Assembly: GCA_024516035.1 (NCBI GenBank)
Contig: CM044967.1
Coordinates: forward strand, 2,532,359 to 2,596,358
From: Bactericera cockerelli
Lineage: Eukaryota > Arthropoda > Insecta > Hemiptera > Triozidae
Direction: 5' to 3'
DNA length: 64,000 nucleotides
This document shows positions 38,001 to 50,400 of the stretch, in pieces. Both the position numbers and the translations under genes were made by a program. Below the pieces are notes generated by a model that was not told where the DNA came from, made no database searches, and saw only the letters and a list, made by a program, of their open reading frames with translations. Within the stretch, counting starts at the first letter, position 1; the number at the start of each line of letters is the position of its first letter.

Positions 38001-41000
38001 ACAATACGCAGAATCAATACTTGAGAAACACCGAATCACAAACATCGACAATATCGACTTGGATTAAGAAATCGCCTCAGGATCCTATACGAACTGAGTT
38101 GATAGCCTGAGTCCAGAGGTCAATGACCCATGGAATAAAATGTAATTATTGAAAGCAAATATGAAAGTATAAGGACCTATTATTTATTTTATATTATGTA
38201 AGTTCTCTAAACAATAAAATTACTATAATACCTAACATACGTACATTAGTCGCACGAAAACATAATAATATATAGCCAGAATCGAAAACGCGTTGAATGC
38301 ACCCGTTCTCGTATTATCACCGAAGTTAAGCAACGTCCAGCGAGGTCAAGACTTTGCGATGCTGGCACCGGCCCAACCCAGGCTGGATGAGGTTAATGTG
38401 GGTAGCAGATTTGTGAGTTTTCTGTGAAAACACCCGCGTCGTCATATGACAGCTACGTGAAATCTACGTGAAACCCAAATTAAAAAAAGTAGAAAATAAA
38501 TAATTGTATATTTATACGGATTTAATTTTTTTTTTAATAACAAGATAACATACAAAGGTATTTTTCCTAAGCTAAAGCTTCTAAAAATTCTTTTTGGTGT
38601 CCATTAATCGTTTGAAGTACTTCTAATTTGACATTACGAGAATTCTGAGTGTGAATTACAGCAGGATCCATATCCGTGCAACACACTAATATGCACTGGT
38701 AGTCAAGTGGTTAACGCGCTAGTCTAATAATCCTACCAGGCGTAGGGAAGGATCCGTTGGTTCGAATCCCACCCAGTGCATGAATTTTCCCTCATTAATT
38801 TGAGTTTGTGACTACATAATGATAAGACTCTGAGGGTTAGGTGGTAGAAAATGCTTTGAGCATTAACCTCGCCTGGTGGTTAACTTCCACTAAAGAGTTT
38901 TAATATTTTTATTATTATAATTTTCCCTATGCTTGGAACTCGAACCACCGACCTCCAGGTTATGAGTCCGCCGCGCTGTCGATCGATGGTCTGAGGTCAA
39001 ATCTATCGTTCGTCTGAGGTCATAGTTGAATAAATAATATGTTTTCAAAAAAATCAAGACAATTGTCGTTACAGCAAATGAAAAAAACATGCTTCGAAAC
39101 ACATTAATGCGACATGTTCAAGAGAAGCCAATGTTTCGTATGTTGATGACGTTATGCACGGGTGGTGTTTGATGTCTACATATGACGTGACCACGGCACC
39201 AAATGAAAACATTTTCGCCCGACTTCTACAGGGTGATTCAGAAGTTCGTTGAGAAATTTCCAGGGGCTAACTCAGATACCGTAAGTTAATCCAGGCACCA
39301 CACTGGCTGTATGGCGAATTCCCATAAAAATACAGTTGAGTTTCAGTCAACAGAATCTGCCAACCCGGGAATAGAACTCAGGATCCCTGGACTACGGGCA
39401 GTACTCACAGCCGTTATGCCACGGAGGCTGGCTGAATAAGGTACCATTCATTAGCATTAAAAGCCTTTGTCAGACGCACTAATGTGAGAAATTGTAAAAG
39501 GATGGACAAAGTATCAAAAGAATTCAAGCAAAATTTTACATAATGGATATATTTTTAAAGGTATAGTTGTGCCCCGGAACCCTTTCGCATTACTTCGGGG
39601 CACTTTACCTTTACATCCATGCCATTCTGGAAACGGAAAAACTCGGTTACAATTTTCCGCTCCGGCCGGGATTCGAACCCGCAACCTCCGGGTCAGCAAC
39701 CAATGCTCTTAACCCCTGAGCCACGGAGGTCGGAATTAAATAATGAATATCATCCAGAAATTATTCGTCTCCGAGCAAGGAAATGTGGCTGAGAATTTCA
39801 TTTGAATAAAATAAGAACCACATGTGATGAAATATCAAGAAAATCATCACTGACCACTCTACGTCAATCGTTATATCATCAAATCTGGTTCAGATTATCT
39901 TAAGAAAATGAAATTTTCAGGCATAGCTCTAATTACAAGACTAAGCATACCCGGATATAACATCAATTCATAATATGTTCGTTCATTAGATTAAAACGAA
40001 AATTCAGTTCCTCATCATTCGAGCTGTATCTTTGAGGCTGAGGGGATCCAGATACCACCCACGCAGTTATGGTTTAATCGAAGATGGAGCAAGAGTACCT
40101 TTTTAAAATATTGTTACATGTTTTATTAATTTTATTAATGTTTGAAAATAAAAAGTAGTTGTGATATTATTAAAAAAAGAGAAATATGTTCATTCATAAG
40201 AATACAAATTGACAGCGTTTCCGAATACTTAGTCAATCATCTTTCGTTACACAATCATTATTCATTACATTACTCCTCTCTTTACTTTAATTACATTAAT
40301 GCCACCACTGGTCTTCACTCATACAAGTAACTATTCATTGTTCTTTCCGAGGTATGAGTGGACCCCGGACATCCAAAGTACAGAGCAGAAAATTTTCTGT
40401 CCAGTCGGGATTCGAACCCAGGTCTCCTTACGTGGAAGCCTAGTGTGCTACTTTATTCGACCACGGTTACTCATAGTTCTTATAGTATTATTATTATACA
40501 ACACTTTATTAGATATAAATGGACATTATTTAAAATACAAATAATTATTTTAACGATGAAAAAATTGGAAACAATATCTATATCTATAAAAGAAAGCTGT
40601 CTGTATGTGTGTATGTGTGTATGTATGTGTGTATGTATGTATGTTCTTTATACAAATCCACACCGTTTGACCGAGAAACCTGAAATTTTGCACATAGGTC
40701 CGCTTGGATCAGGAAATTCTTCTAGGCTAGATTATATCTCCCTGAGGTTAAGCTACAATGAGTAAGGATAAAAATGGATGGGTGACGCAAAAAAAATTCA
40801 CGTTTTTTGACATAAATGACATTTTTTCTCGAAATTTGTCGCGACGACCTATCAACTCAAGCGAGAAAGTTTTAGGCAAGGGTTTGAGCTTTCAATTGAT
40901 ATATCGATCGCAAATTTCTGATGAGCCGTTCTTGAGCTACGCCGGGTAAGGTAAAAAAATGGATGGGTAACATGTAAAATATTCACGTTTTTTGACCTAA

Positions 41001-41334
41001 ATGACATTTTTTCTCGAAATTTGAAGTGACGACCTATCAACTCAAGCGAGAAAGTTTTAGGCAAGGTTTAGGCTTTCATTTGACATATTGATCGCGAAAT
41101 TCTGATGAGCCATTCTTGAGCTACGCCGGGGAAGACCAGAAAATAGATGGGCGACAAAAATATTCAGGTTTTTTTTCAAATCTAAATGACATTTTGTGTG
41201 TGTGTGTGTGTGGTGTGGTGTGTGTGTGGTGTGTGTGTGGTGTGGTGTGTGTGTGTGGTGTGTGTGTGTGGGTGTGTGTGTGTGGTGTGTGGTGTGTGTG
41301 TGTGTGGTGTGTGTGTGTGTGTGTGTGTGGTGTG

Positions 41335-41365
<31 letters not shown>

Positions 41366-41409
41366 TTGTGGTGTGTGTGTGTGGTTTTGTGTGTGTGTGG
41401 TGTGTGTGG

Positions 41410-41443
<34 letters not shown>

Positions 41444-44400
41444 TTTGTGTGTGGTGTGGTGTGTTTTTGTGTGGTGTGTTTGTGTGGGTGTGTGTGTGGG
41501 TGTGTGTGTTGTGTGTGTGGTGTGGTGGGTGGTGTGGTTGGTGTGGTGTTTGTGGCTGGCTGATAGCGGCGGGTGTAACCCGCTAGTATACAATAAAAAT
41601 GAAAAAAATAGAAAATATATAAAACATATGTCCTAACTAAAGGGCGGGATTATTGCCTTTGACAATCTCTTCCACCCAACCCTTATACTGCCCAACTAAA
41701 ACTATATTTTTTTTTTGTTTGAAGGCAGGAAAAAATCTTTTAAAGACACCCAGTTCATCCTGACTTGGGGTGTGGGATTTCCACACACTAAAAACCCACC
41801 TTCTCAAAGAGCTAACCGCACCTGGAACCGAAAAATATCATTACTTCAAGTGCGGCGCTGTAGGACCCTACTGATTTCGTTGCAACTATTAAGTCTCCTT
41901 ATTCCCACAGTGAGCCCAGAAGTTCTCAGAAATCCCCCCTCGACTTTGGTCCAAGATCTCCCGGGACACCCTGTAGACAGTTCCGAGCGGCCATTGCTTC
42001 GCTGTAAACGGGACAATCGTTCGATAGCGCGTGCCAAATATTTCACACGAAAAAAAAACACAAGGTATAAATTTCAGAGCCGCTCTCCGGCCGAGGGACA
42101 TGAATCAAAAATAGAAAATGTTGATTGTCACGAGGCGCGAGGTTGGGGGGGAGGGGTGCTTTCTATTTCTACATAAACCATAAAAAGAAAGACCCAGGGA
42201 TAGCTCGGAGGGGGGGCACGGTTACACCCCCAAAATATGTATCAGTTAACTGGTTAAGCACTCGCTTGACATGCAGAAGGTCCCGGGTTCGATCCCCCGT
42301 GCCGACAAAAATTTGTATTCTTAATTTGGTTACAATTGTTGGTAAGGGAAACCTTACGGTGCGCTCGTGTTGACCCAGCACCTAAATGGGTATTGTGTCA
42401 CTTCTCGCCCATCAGAGGGGAGGAATACTACGGGATGGGCAGGCTATACAACAGACAACACAGACCACAAGCGTCTACAGTAGCTCCTATTTCAAGGCTA
42501 CGAAATAAAAAAAGGCTGTGAAACACTCATCTTAAAAAAAGAAAGTTGTTTTACGCTGTACATGCGATTGGAGGTTAAAACCTCCGTCCTGATTTCATAT
42601 GAGGACGTCAAAACCAAACTAGAATCATTGTACATGGCAGGAGCCTAGACACTGGGCTTAATTTCAAGAATACAATCATACTTGTGTTAATTACTTTCGT
42701 GATATCACAACGTGATAGCAAAAGCGGTTCCGGGGCACAACATCTACCTTCAATAAAAATCAGGTGTAAGGTGTCACACATACCTGTGACATGGATCTGG
42801 GAAAGCTGCTATCTTCAAGTTTGGACGTCTAAATCCTTTTGCATTTTTTTTTTTTTTACTTTCAAGAGTAACTTATAGGTACCAGCTGTTTGTCCATACT
42901 TTTCAATGGGACTCTGGTGCACATACATACAAAAATACAACGAAACTCTGAGATTGCGAAATGTTCTTTGTTTTAAAAAAAGTTGAACTGTAGTATGATA
43001 ATCTAAATCGTGGTATTACCATTACTCAAACTCGTAATAATTGCCATACTTGGTACTTGAACCACCGACCTCCAGGTTACAAGTTCCCCGCCTTATCGAT
43101 CCAGCTACTGAGGTTGGTTCTTTTACTTAAGAAAATTGAAAGAGAACCTCAGTAGCTTCATAGATAAAGCGATAGACTCCTAACCGGAGGTCGGTGGATC
43201 GAGTCCCAAGTTCAGCAAAGCAAATCACATCCGTGATATCATAACTACTCAAACTCACATTTCTAAAGCGACGCTGAAACCGGGACTTAAACCATCGACC
43301 TCCAGGTTATAAGTCCGCCGCCTTATCGATCAAACTACTGAGGTCGGTTACAAGGATATTATATTATTAAATACTGTGGAAACCCAAAAACAGACATAAG
43401 CAGCTTTTTTATTTTCAAGGATGATTGTTTCACAACCTTGCGTTTTTATTGAAAACTCCGACTTGCGGGCGTGTCAGGCTTAGCTTAAATTTAATCCTGT
43501 TTCATAAAGTGGCCCTAAATTTATCCCTGTTTTATAATTCGGCCCCCCAATCTTGCGCTCTTGAAAGATGATTTCGGAGTTTGTACTTGGGAGTGGGGGG
43601 AGAGTGGTGTGGCACAAGTTGGAATTAGAAAGCGCTGGACATCGACCAAGAATTAGGGCATTGACTTGAAAAGACTTCGTAAGCTAGCTTTGAATTTCAC
43701 ACGCGATCCAAAAAGGAAACGCTGTTGGAGCACTAGAGGCCTTCGAGATAATAGCACGAATGTCTGAACGGTATGAAGCGAGTACACAGAAGATTTGTTC
43801 ATTCAAATTAACATATCTGAAAAATATCACGAAACATAGGAATCGAGACTATGAGGTTTTAGGACTTTGGTTTGGAACAAGAGGCACAATATCAAAATTC
43901 CTGACAGACGCATTTGACACCCTGTCACTAAACCGCAAAACTTTACAAGTGCTCAGTGAAAACATAGTAAAAAATCTGATGTAAACATCACACGACTTAT
44001 CCTATTAGGAATGGGACCAAAAGCCACTGGTGACTCAAAGATAACAGTTAGCTAAAAATCAAAGTCGAATTCGTAATCAGCACCTCAAATTCATTGGATT
44101 TGATATGTCACAACCCTCATCTACGATTAATAATAAAAAAGTTGGTCTAATCGGGACCCTTGAAAATACCGGTAATTGGAGCCGGGTTCCAAAAAGTTCA
44201 AGATATCATAAAATCGGGCCTCGGGACTATACGTGCTTGGAAACCTAGTCAAAGTAGCATTTATATATTTGAAAACTTTTTGTCCAGTGTGTAGTCCGTT
44301 GTACTGAGAGTGAATTATAAAGTTATTATATTAAATTTGTGTTAATCACAATCAAACTCGCTTTACTAACAATTTGATTAACTTGGGACTCGAACCACCG

Positions 44401-47400
44401 CCACCTTATCGATCAAGCTACTGAGGTCGTTCTGAGACTGAATTACGGAACGAGTAATAATTTAATTCTTAAATCACATTGTAATTTTAGTCACAAAATA
44501 CTCGTATTCCTGTAATTTAAATCGGAAATATTTAGGAGACTCGTTAATGGGTTCAAGGAAGTGGTTCCTTACTTCAGAAGGGTACTCAGAGGCGATGGTT
44601 TTTTCCATCCACTGCCACCGAGGCGATTAAATGAACAATATCTAATGGATATCTTAACGAAGGACTCTATCTCGACTGCATACAAGGCTCATAAATAGTT
44701 AAATACATTATCTTGGGAAGACCAATACAACAATTAAAACATCTAGTACAACTTCTCACTTTTCTGTTTATACTGAACGTCATACTGAAACATTAAAAGC
44801 AGTGGCGGCTCCTGACTTCAAGACTAGGTGAAGACAAATTATACCCAGAAGTATTGAAAAAATAAAATTATTAATTTATCAGATCTTAGTTCTTATGGTC
44901 TCATAAACACAGCCCATTGTAAGTTATGGCTGTTTCCCTGCAGAGCATGATTTTCTCTCATACCAGTTTTGCATCATATAAGTTTTTATAGATACTTTTT
45001 TTGGAGAACACTTGGTACTTAATAAATAAACAAGGCCAGCAGAACAATTTGTCAACACTTGAGCTGGTACACAGCCATTCATTTTTCATAAGCCATTCAG
45101 GCTTGAACTGTATGGCTGTGGGGCAGGCATTTGCTTTACTTTTTTAGTGGTGGTTATAGTAATTGGAGATCCAGTAATCATAATATCTTTCTTATCCTCA
45201 TTACTTCTTAATCTGAATGGGGTTACTTTTAATGTTTGAACCCCATGATTTTGTGGGGATCTCATTGTTTCTTTGAAATATTGTTATTAATTATTCATCT
45301 TAATAAAAAATATTAACTAAAAGTTGGTAAAAAGGAATTAAAATAAAAAAATTAGAATTATACCTCAGTAGTTAGAACTAGGAAGGAAAGAAAGTTAGTT
45401 GAAGACTAAAAATTACACTCCAAAACTGGAAGAAAATCCACCACCAGATTACAAAATAAATCTAAGAAAACATACTTACTACAAATATAAAATCAGCTTA
45501 AATTTGTGTTACCATTGATGTTTAAATGACTAGGTATTTAAGAAAAACACAGATATTGCCTTATAATTTTAAGTACTTCACTGGAAGCTGTGTGCTTAGC
45601 TACCTGCAACCTGCATAATTATAATGTTATTTCTGACACTGAAAGAAGAACATAGCTACTTCATATTCAACTTATTATGAAAAGCACAGGTCAGATCAGG
45701 TAGGAATAATGTTTCTATCCTGTATCAAATACTGGGAAATAACTTTATTAACTAGTTACACCAATTAAAAGTCACTTGATTACCGTTGAAAAGATTTGAA
45801 AATGGTCTAATAAAATTTAAAAAGTGCGCGACAAGTTTTGTTTACATTCTAAAGATAAGAGATACAATGTTGCCAAGTTAATTTCATTGCTAAATTTCTA
45901 CAAACTTCAAGAGCTATATTTTAAATTTAAAGAAATCCCTCAAATCATGTAAGATGTATTTATTTATTTAAAAAAATAATACTACACCGCCTGAACAGAA
46001 TTTTCTCTTGAGAATTTCATTTCAACACGTCTAAATTCATGATTTTTTTTAAAGTGGTTCCATAGTCAGGATCTTAAACAGGACCACCATTGTCCCTATT
46101 TAAAAACTTCTTGGAACAACTAGATACCAGATTATCTTATTTGGCTCAATTTCGGTACCTACATTAAATAATTATTTCCGAGATTTGACTTCAATCGAGA
46201 TGTCCTTTTTAATACTACATATAGTTGACAAGATACATAAAATATAGTTAAAATTTATTGGTATCGGCTATCGTTTAGGAACTATGTACAAAACTAGAAC
46301 CCAAAAAATGAGAAATAATATCCAAAATTCCTGACACAAAATCCTGCTTTCCTAGCGCCTACGTTATTATTATTATTTTTTTTTTTTTTTTAATATTACA
46401 AGATTGTGCTAGATATGGGAGGCTAAATCATTGACTGGTTTCCTAGGTCTGGCATAATGCTACTGGCAACAATGTTAATATCAAAAACACAATACATGAC
46501 ATCGCACATGGTATGTGGCTTCGTGACATTTCGTATGAGGTCGTGTAGATAATGTAAACTGAATACAACTGAAGACTGTCCTCAGTAGCATATTACATAG
46601 ATATAGTTCTTGCCTAATATTTCATGATACCTACTTGGAAATACTCAACTCTGATTGGTTGATTCAAGGACAACTGAAGACAATTTCGAATTGTCTTCAC
46701 ATTTGGTGTTCTCCTTGGAAAGTAACATGAAATGTTAAGCAGCATTGATCTATTTTACACAAAGCTTACTCTTTTTTTTTTTTTTCTTTGAGTTGGATCA
46801 ATTGTGCCATGTTCAAGGGATTATGAGTAGTGTTTTCACTGTTCAAAATTAGGTGAAAATGTCTTCAGTGTCTTCACCCGACGAGCCGCCACTGATTAAA
46901 AGTGACAGTTTTCAAAGCTATGTTCGAGGAAATTAAAATAACTATTATCGTAAAATCAAGACAACTTGTAATGTACTGAAATACGTGAGAGGCTGTTAAA
47001 TAGGTATAGGCACCCATAAATATACAGGACCTTCTTTAGCCTGCTGGAATAATGCGACTTTTTCTCAACTGGAAAAGTCTCAAGAATTTTAATCCTAACT
47101 TGAGTTCTTGTAATATTGTAATTATTGAATTATTTCTTAATAGGAAATATTTATGTAAGTAATGATAAAATTAAATGATAAATGATAAATCATGAGAGCA
47201 AATAAGCTAGAAAAAGCTGTCCAGGTATGTTCTGATATTCATTTACATCTCGTACAATTTCTCACTAATGTTTTGACAGTAATAATTTACAGTAACTTAC
47301 ATGAAGAAACAAAATAAGTAAGGAAAATTCATAATAATAACATTGCCTTATTTATACTGCCCTTATGGCAGGCTACAACACAGACCACAAGCGTCTACAG

Positions 47401-50400
47401 TAGTTTCATGGCTAAGAAATAAAAAAGGCTGTGAAACACTCATCTTTTTTTTTTTTTTTAAAAAATTAATCCCATTATTCCAGCAATAAGCCCAAGACGT
47501 ACCTTTTATTATGTGATAAGGATAACTTGTTATGTCCCGGCTAGGTTTCGAACCCGCGACCACTGGATTACCAGACTAACGCCTCAACTACTGAGCTACC
47601 GGGAGAGGAAAATGATAATTTTTTCTGGAATCCTATCCGCAAATCGAGCCTGTGCCTGCTCGTCAATCTAAAAATGGACTATACCGACCTCAGTAGCTTG
47701 ATCGATAAGGCGGCGGACTTGTAACCTGGAGGTCGGTGGTTCAAGTCTCGGTTTCAGCGTAAATTTAGTAAAGCTAGTTTGAGTAGTTGTGACATCACGA
47801 AAGTGATTAGCACAAATATGATAACTTTTTTTTTAAATGGACTATGTGTATCTAAAACAACCATTGGCCCGCTTTGCGAAAATGGCGTAAAAACGATTGT
47901 TGTCAGTACAAATAAAAGATAAGAAAAGTATACTTGACAACTTGAGTCACCTTAATCTAAAGAAGGATGACGTGGTAGACTTATGGCACTGTCGCAACTC
48001 GCTGTCGACCGCATTACCGGTACTCTTAAAATATGTAGAATAAAAATAAATAATAATAATAACACTCTTTAGTGGAAGGTAACCAGGCGAGGTTAATGCT
48101 CAGAGCATTTTCTACCACCTAACACTCAGAGTCTTATTCTATTATGTGGTCACAAATTCAAATTCATCATCATAGGGTGGCGTCATCGTGAACGATGGTA
48201 GCCAGACAGTGGAGAAATGACTCAGCACTTCTACCACAGTCTTTACAAGGAAGCTAATAATTGACAAGGGCCCCCAGAACCAAGCCAATGCTGGTCTACT
48301 CCCTGTTTATAGTCCCCCAGCCAGAAATTCATATTAAAGAGGAAAAATTCATGCACTGGGTGAGATTCGAACCAACGGATTACTATTCCTACCCTACCTG
48401 GATTACCAGACTAGCGCGTTACCCACTTGACTACCAGTGCACGGGCTGACTATCACTAGAATAAGTAAGGGCCGAACTATACATAATAATACTCTTTAGC
48501 GGAAGGGTAAACAGATGCGGTACTAGTCATAATATCAGGCCAAAAGACAATAACGCAAAGCGTTGATGCCCTTTTAAACCACAACCTGTGTTTTATTCAA
48601 CTACAGATAAAAGATCTCCTCTAATTGTTTGTTAGGGATACCTTCCGGTGCGCTCATGTTGACCCAGCACCTAAATGGGAAGTATTGTGTCACTTCTCGC
48701 CCATTAGAGGGGAGGCATATTACGGGATGGGCAGGCTACAACACATATCACAAGCGTCTACAGCAGCTCCTGTTTCATGGCTACGAAATAAAAAAGGCTG
48801 TGAAACACTCATCTTAAAAAAAAGTGGACTTGAAAATGGTAGAGTTCCCATCACACTCGCGCTATTACCCCGTTGAATGGAAAGAGATGTACTATGTAAG
48901 TTCGACAAGGTAAGAACGTGAGCGAGATTCTCCAGATGCCCTGTGAAGATTTGAGCCCCAGCACGTTTAAAATTTGAGCGCCACTAGAAAGGCGTCCAGA
49001 CTTAATATGTGGAAGTTGGAGTGCCAGAATCAAAGAGATTGAACGGCTGGATGCCCTCCCAAGTCTTCTCTTTCTCCATTAACCTTTTACAAAATTTAAA
49101 TTTTCAATTTACTATTTTTAAGTCTGTCCCGGTAGCTCCGTGGTCAAGACGTCTGTCTGGTAATCCAGAGGTCGCTGATTCGAAACCCAGCCGGGGCATG
49201 ACAAGTTATCCTCCCGTGCCTGTTTTTGACCACAGAATAATACGGTTTGGGCTTACTGCAGGACAGTGCAGGAATAATGGGACTCATTAGTCCTAATCTG
49301 TCAGTATAAATAAGGCGATATCATTATTATATATTATAAATTTTCCATTTCTTATTATTATCATCAGGAAGCGTTAGATCTATTATACCTTTGGGCTTCC
49401 ACGCGGGGTATTTTTAAAATAAACGTGATATTTCCAACACCAGTTCAAAAAAAAGATGATCTCATTAATAATGTGTGACCCTTCGGTTTAATTTAGGGTT
49501 ATCTAATCAACCATTGACCTTTTTATGCCCTTGTACGAAGCAGTCTCTTCTGTAATCTCTTTCAGAGCTAATTATGCTGTAGAATTTTTGCTATTTGGAG
49601 CAATATGGTTTGAACTTTCCACTTCAACTGAAGCGAAGTAACTGATGCGAAAAGCCTCGGATTTGCTGTGGACCGAGTGATATTCACGTTCGTTAGTTAA
49701 TCGTACATAAAATGTACGTCTAAAAAAGAACTTCTCGCTTTTCTGTTTGTATTGATTGTACTATATTTAGCTTCGAGGGTGAGTGATAAAAAGACACGTG
49801 AGTATCAAGACCAGTGGAAGGTAACCACTTGGCAAGGTTACTACTTGGGACTAGACACTCTTTAGTAGAAGGAAACCAAAAGGTCACTCTTTAGTGAAAA
49901 AAGGTAGCACTTAAAAAAAACTCTAAAGTGGAAGGTAACCACCTGGCAAGGTTAATACTTGGGACTTGACACTCTTTAGTAGAAGGAAACCAAAAGTAAC
50001 TCTTAGTTAAAAAACTGGGTAGATCAAATTTTCGACGAATACAATACTTTCCTAATTATAGGATAAGAAAAGTAAAAAAGGTAGCACTTTAGAAAAAACA
50101 ACTCTAAAGTGGAAGGTAGCCACCTGGCAAAGATAATGCTCAAAGCATTTTCTATAATCTAAGTAGTCATCGTGGCAGAGTGAGTTAGCGCGCTAGGCAT
50201 TGCACGCACGGTGACCTGGGTTCGATCCCCAGCGGGGCATATTTTTTTCTGCTCTGAACTTGGGTGTTCGGGGTCCACTCATACCTCGTGAGGAAAAATG
50301 AGTAGCTGCTTTAATATGAGCAGTAACCAGTGGCGGAATTATAGGCAAAAATAAGATATTAGGATAACAAAGACACGGAATAGTCCTATAATTCTGCGCT

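Noticed and set aside
38291..38475. Functional 5S rRNA gene
   Set aside because: Only the internal promoter part resembles 5S; the rest of the molecule and the terminator are missing and the body is shared by dispersed copies.
38691..38780. Possible genuine tRNA genes (here and at 32795, 49123, 57480, 56487, 42238)
   Set aside because: A and B boxes and even acceptor pairing are present, but each is followed by a shared body and tail and occurs in many diverged copies, so these are SINE heads.
41057..41636. Long overlapping ORFs of 125-178 codons (Cys-Val or His-Thr repeats) on both strands
   Set aside because: They are translations of a TG-rich minisatellite inside the Helitron and have no protein character.
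41715..42176. 153-codon plus-strand ORF as a gene
   Set aside because: No domain, no supporting splice or promoter signal, and it sits between a retroelement end and a SINE; composition alone is not enough.
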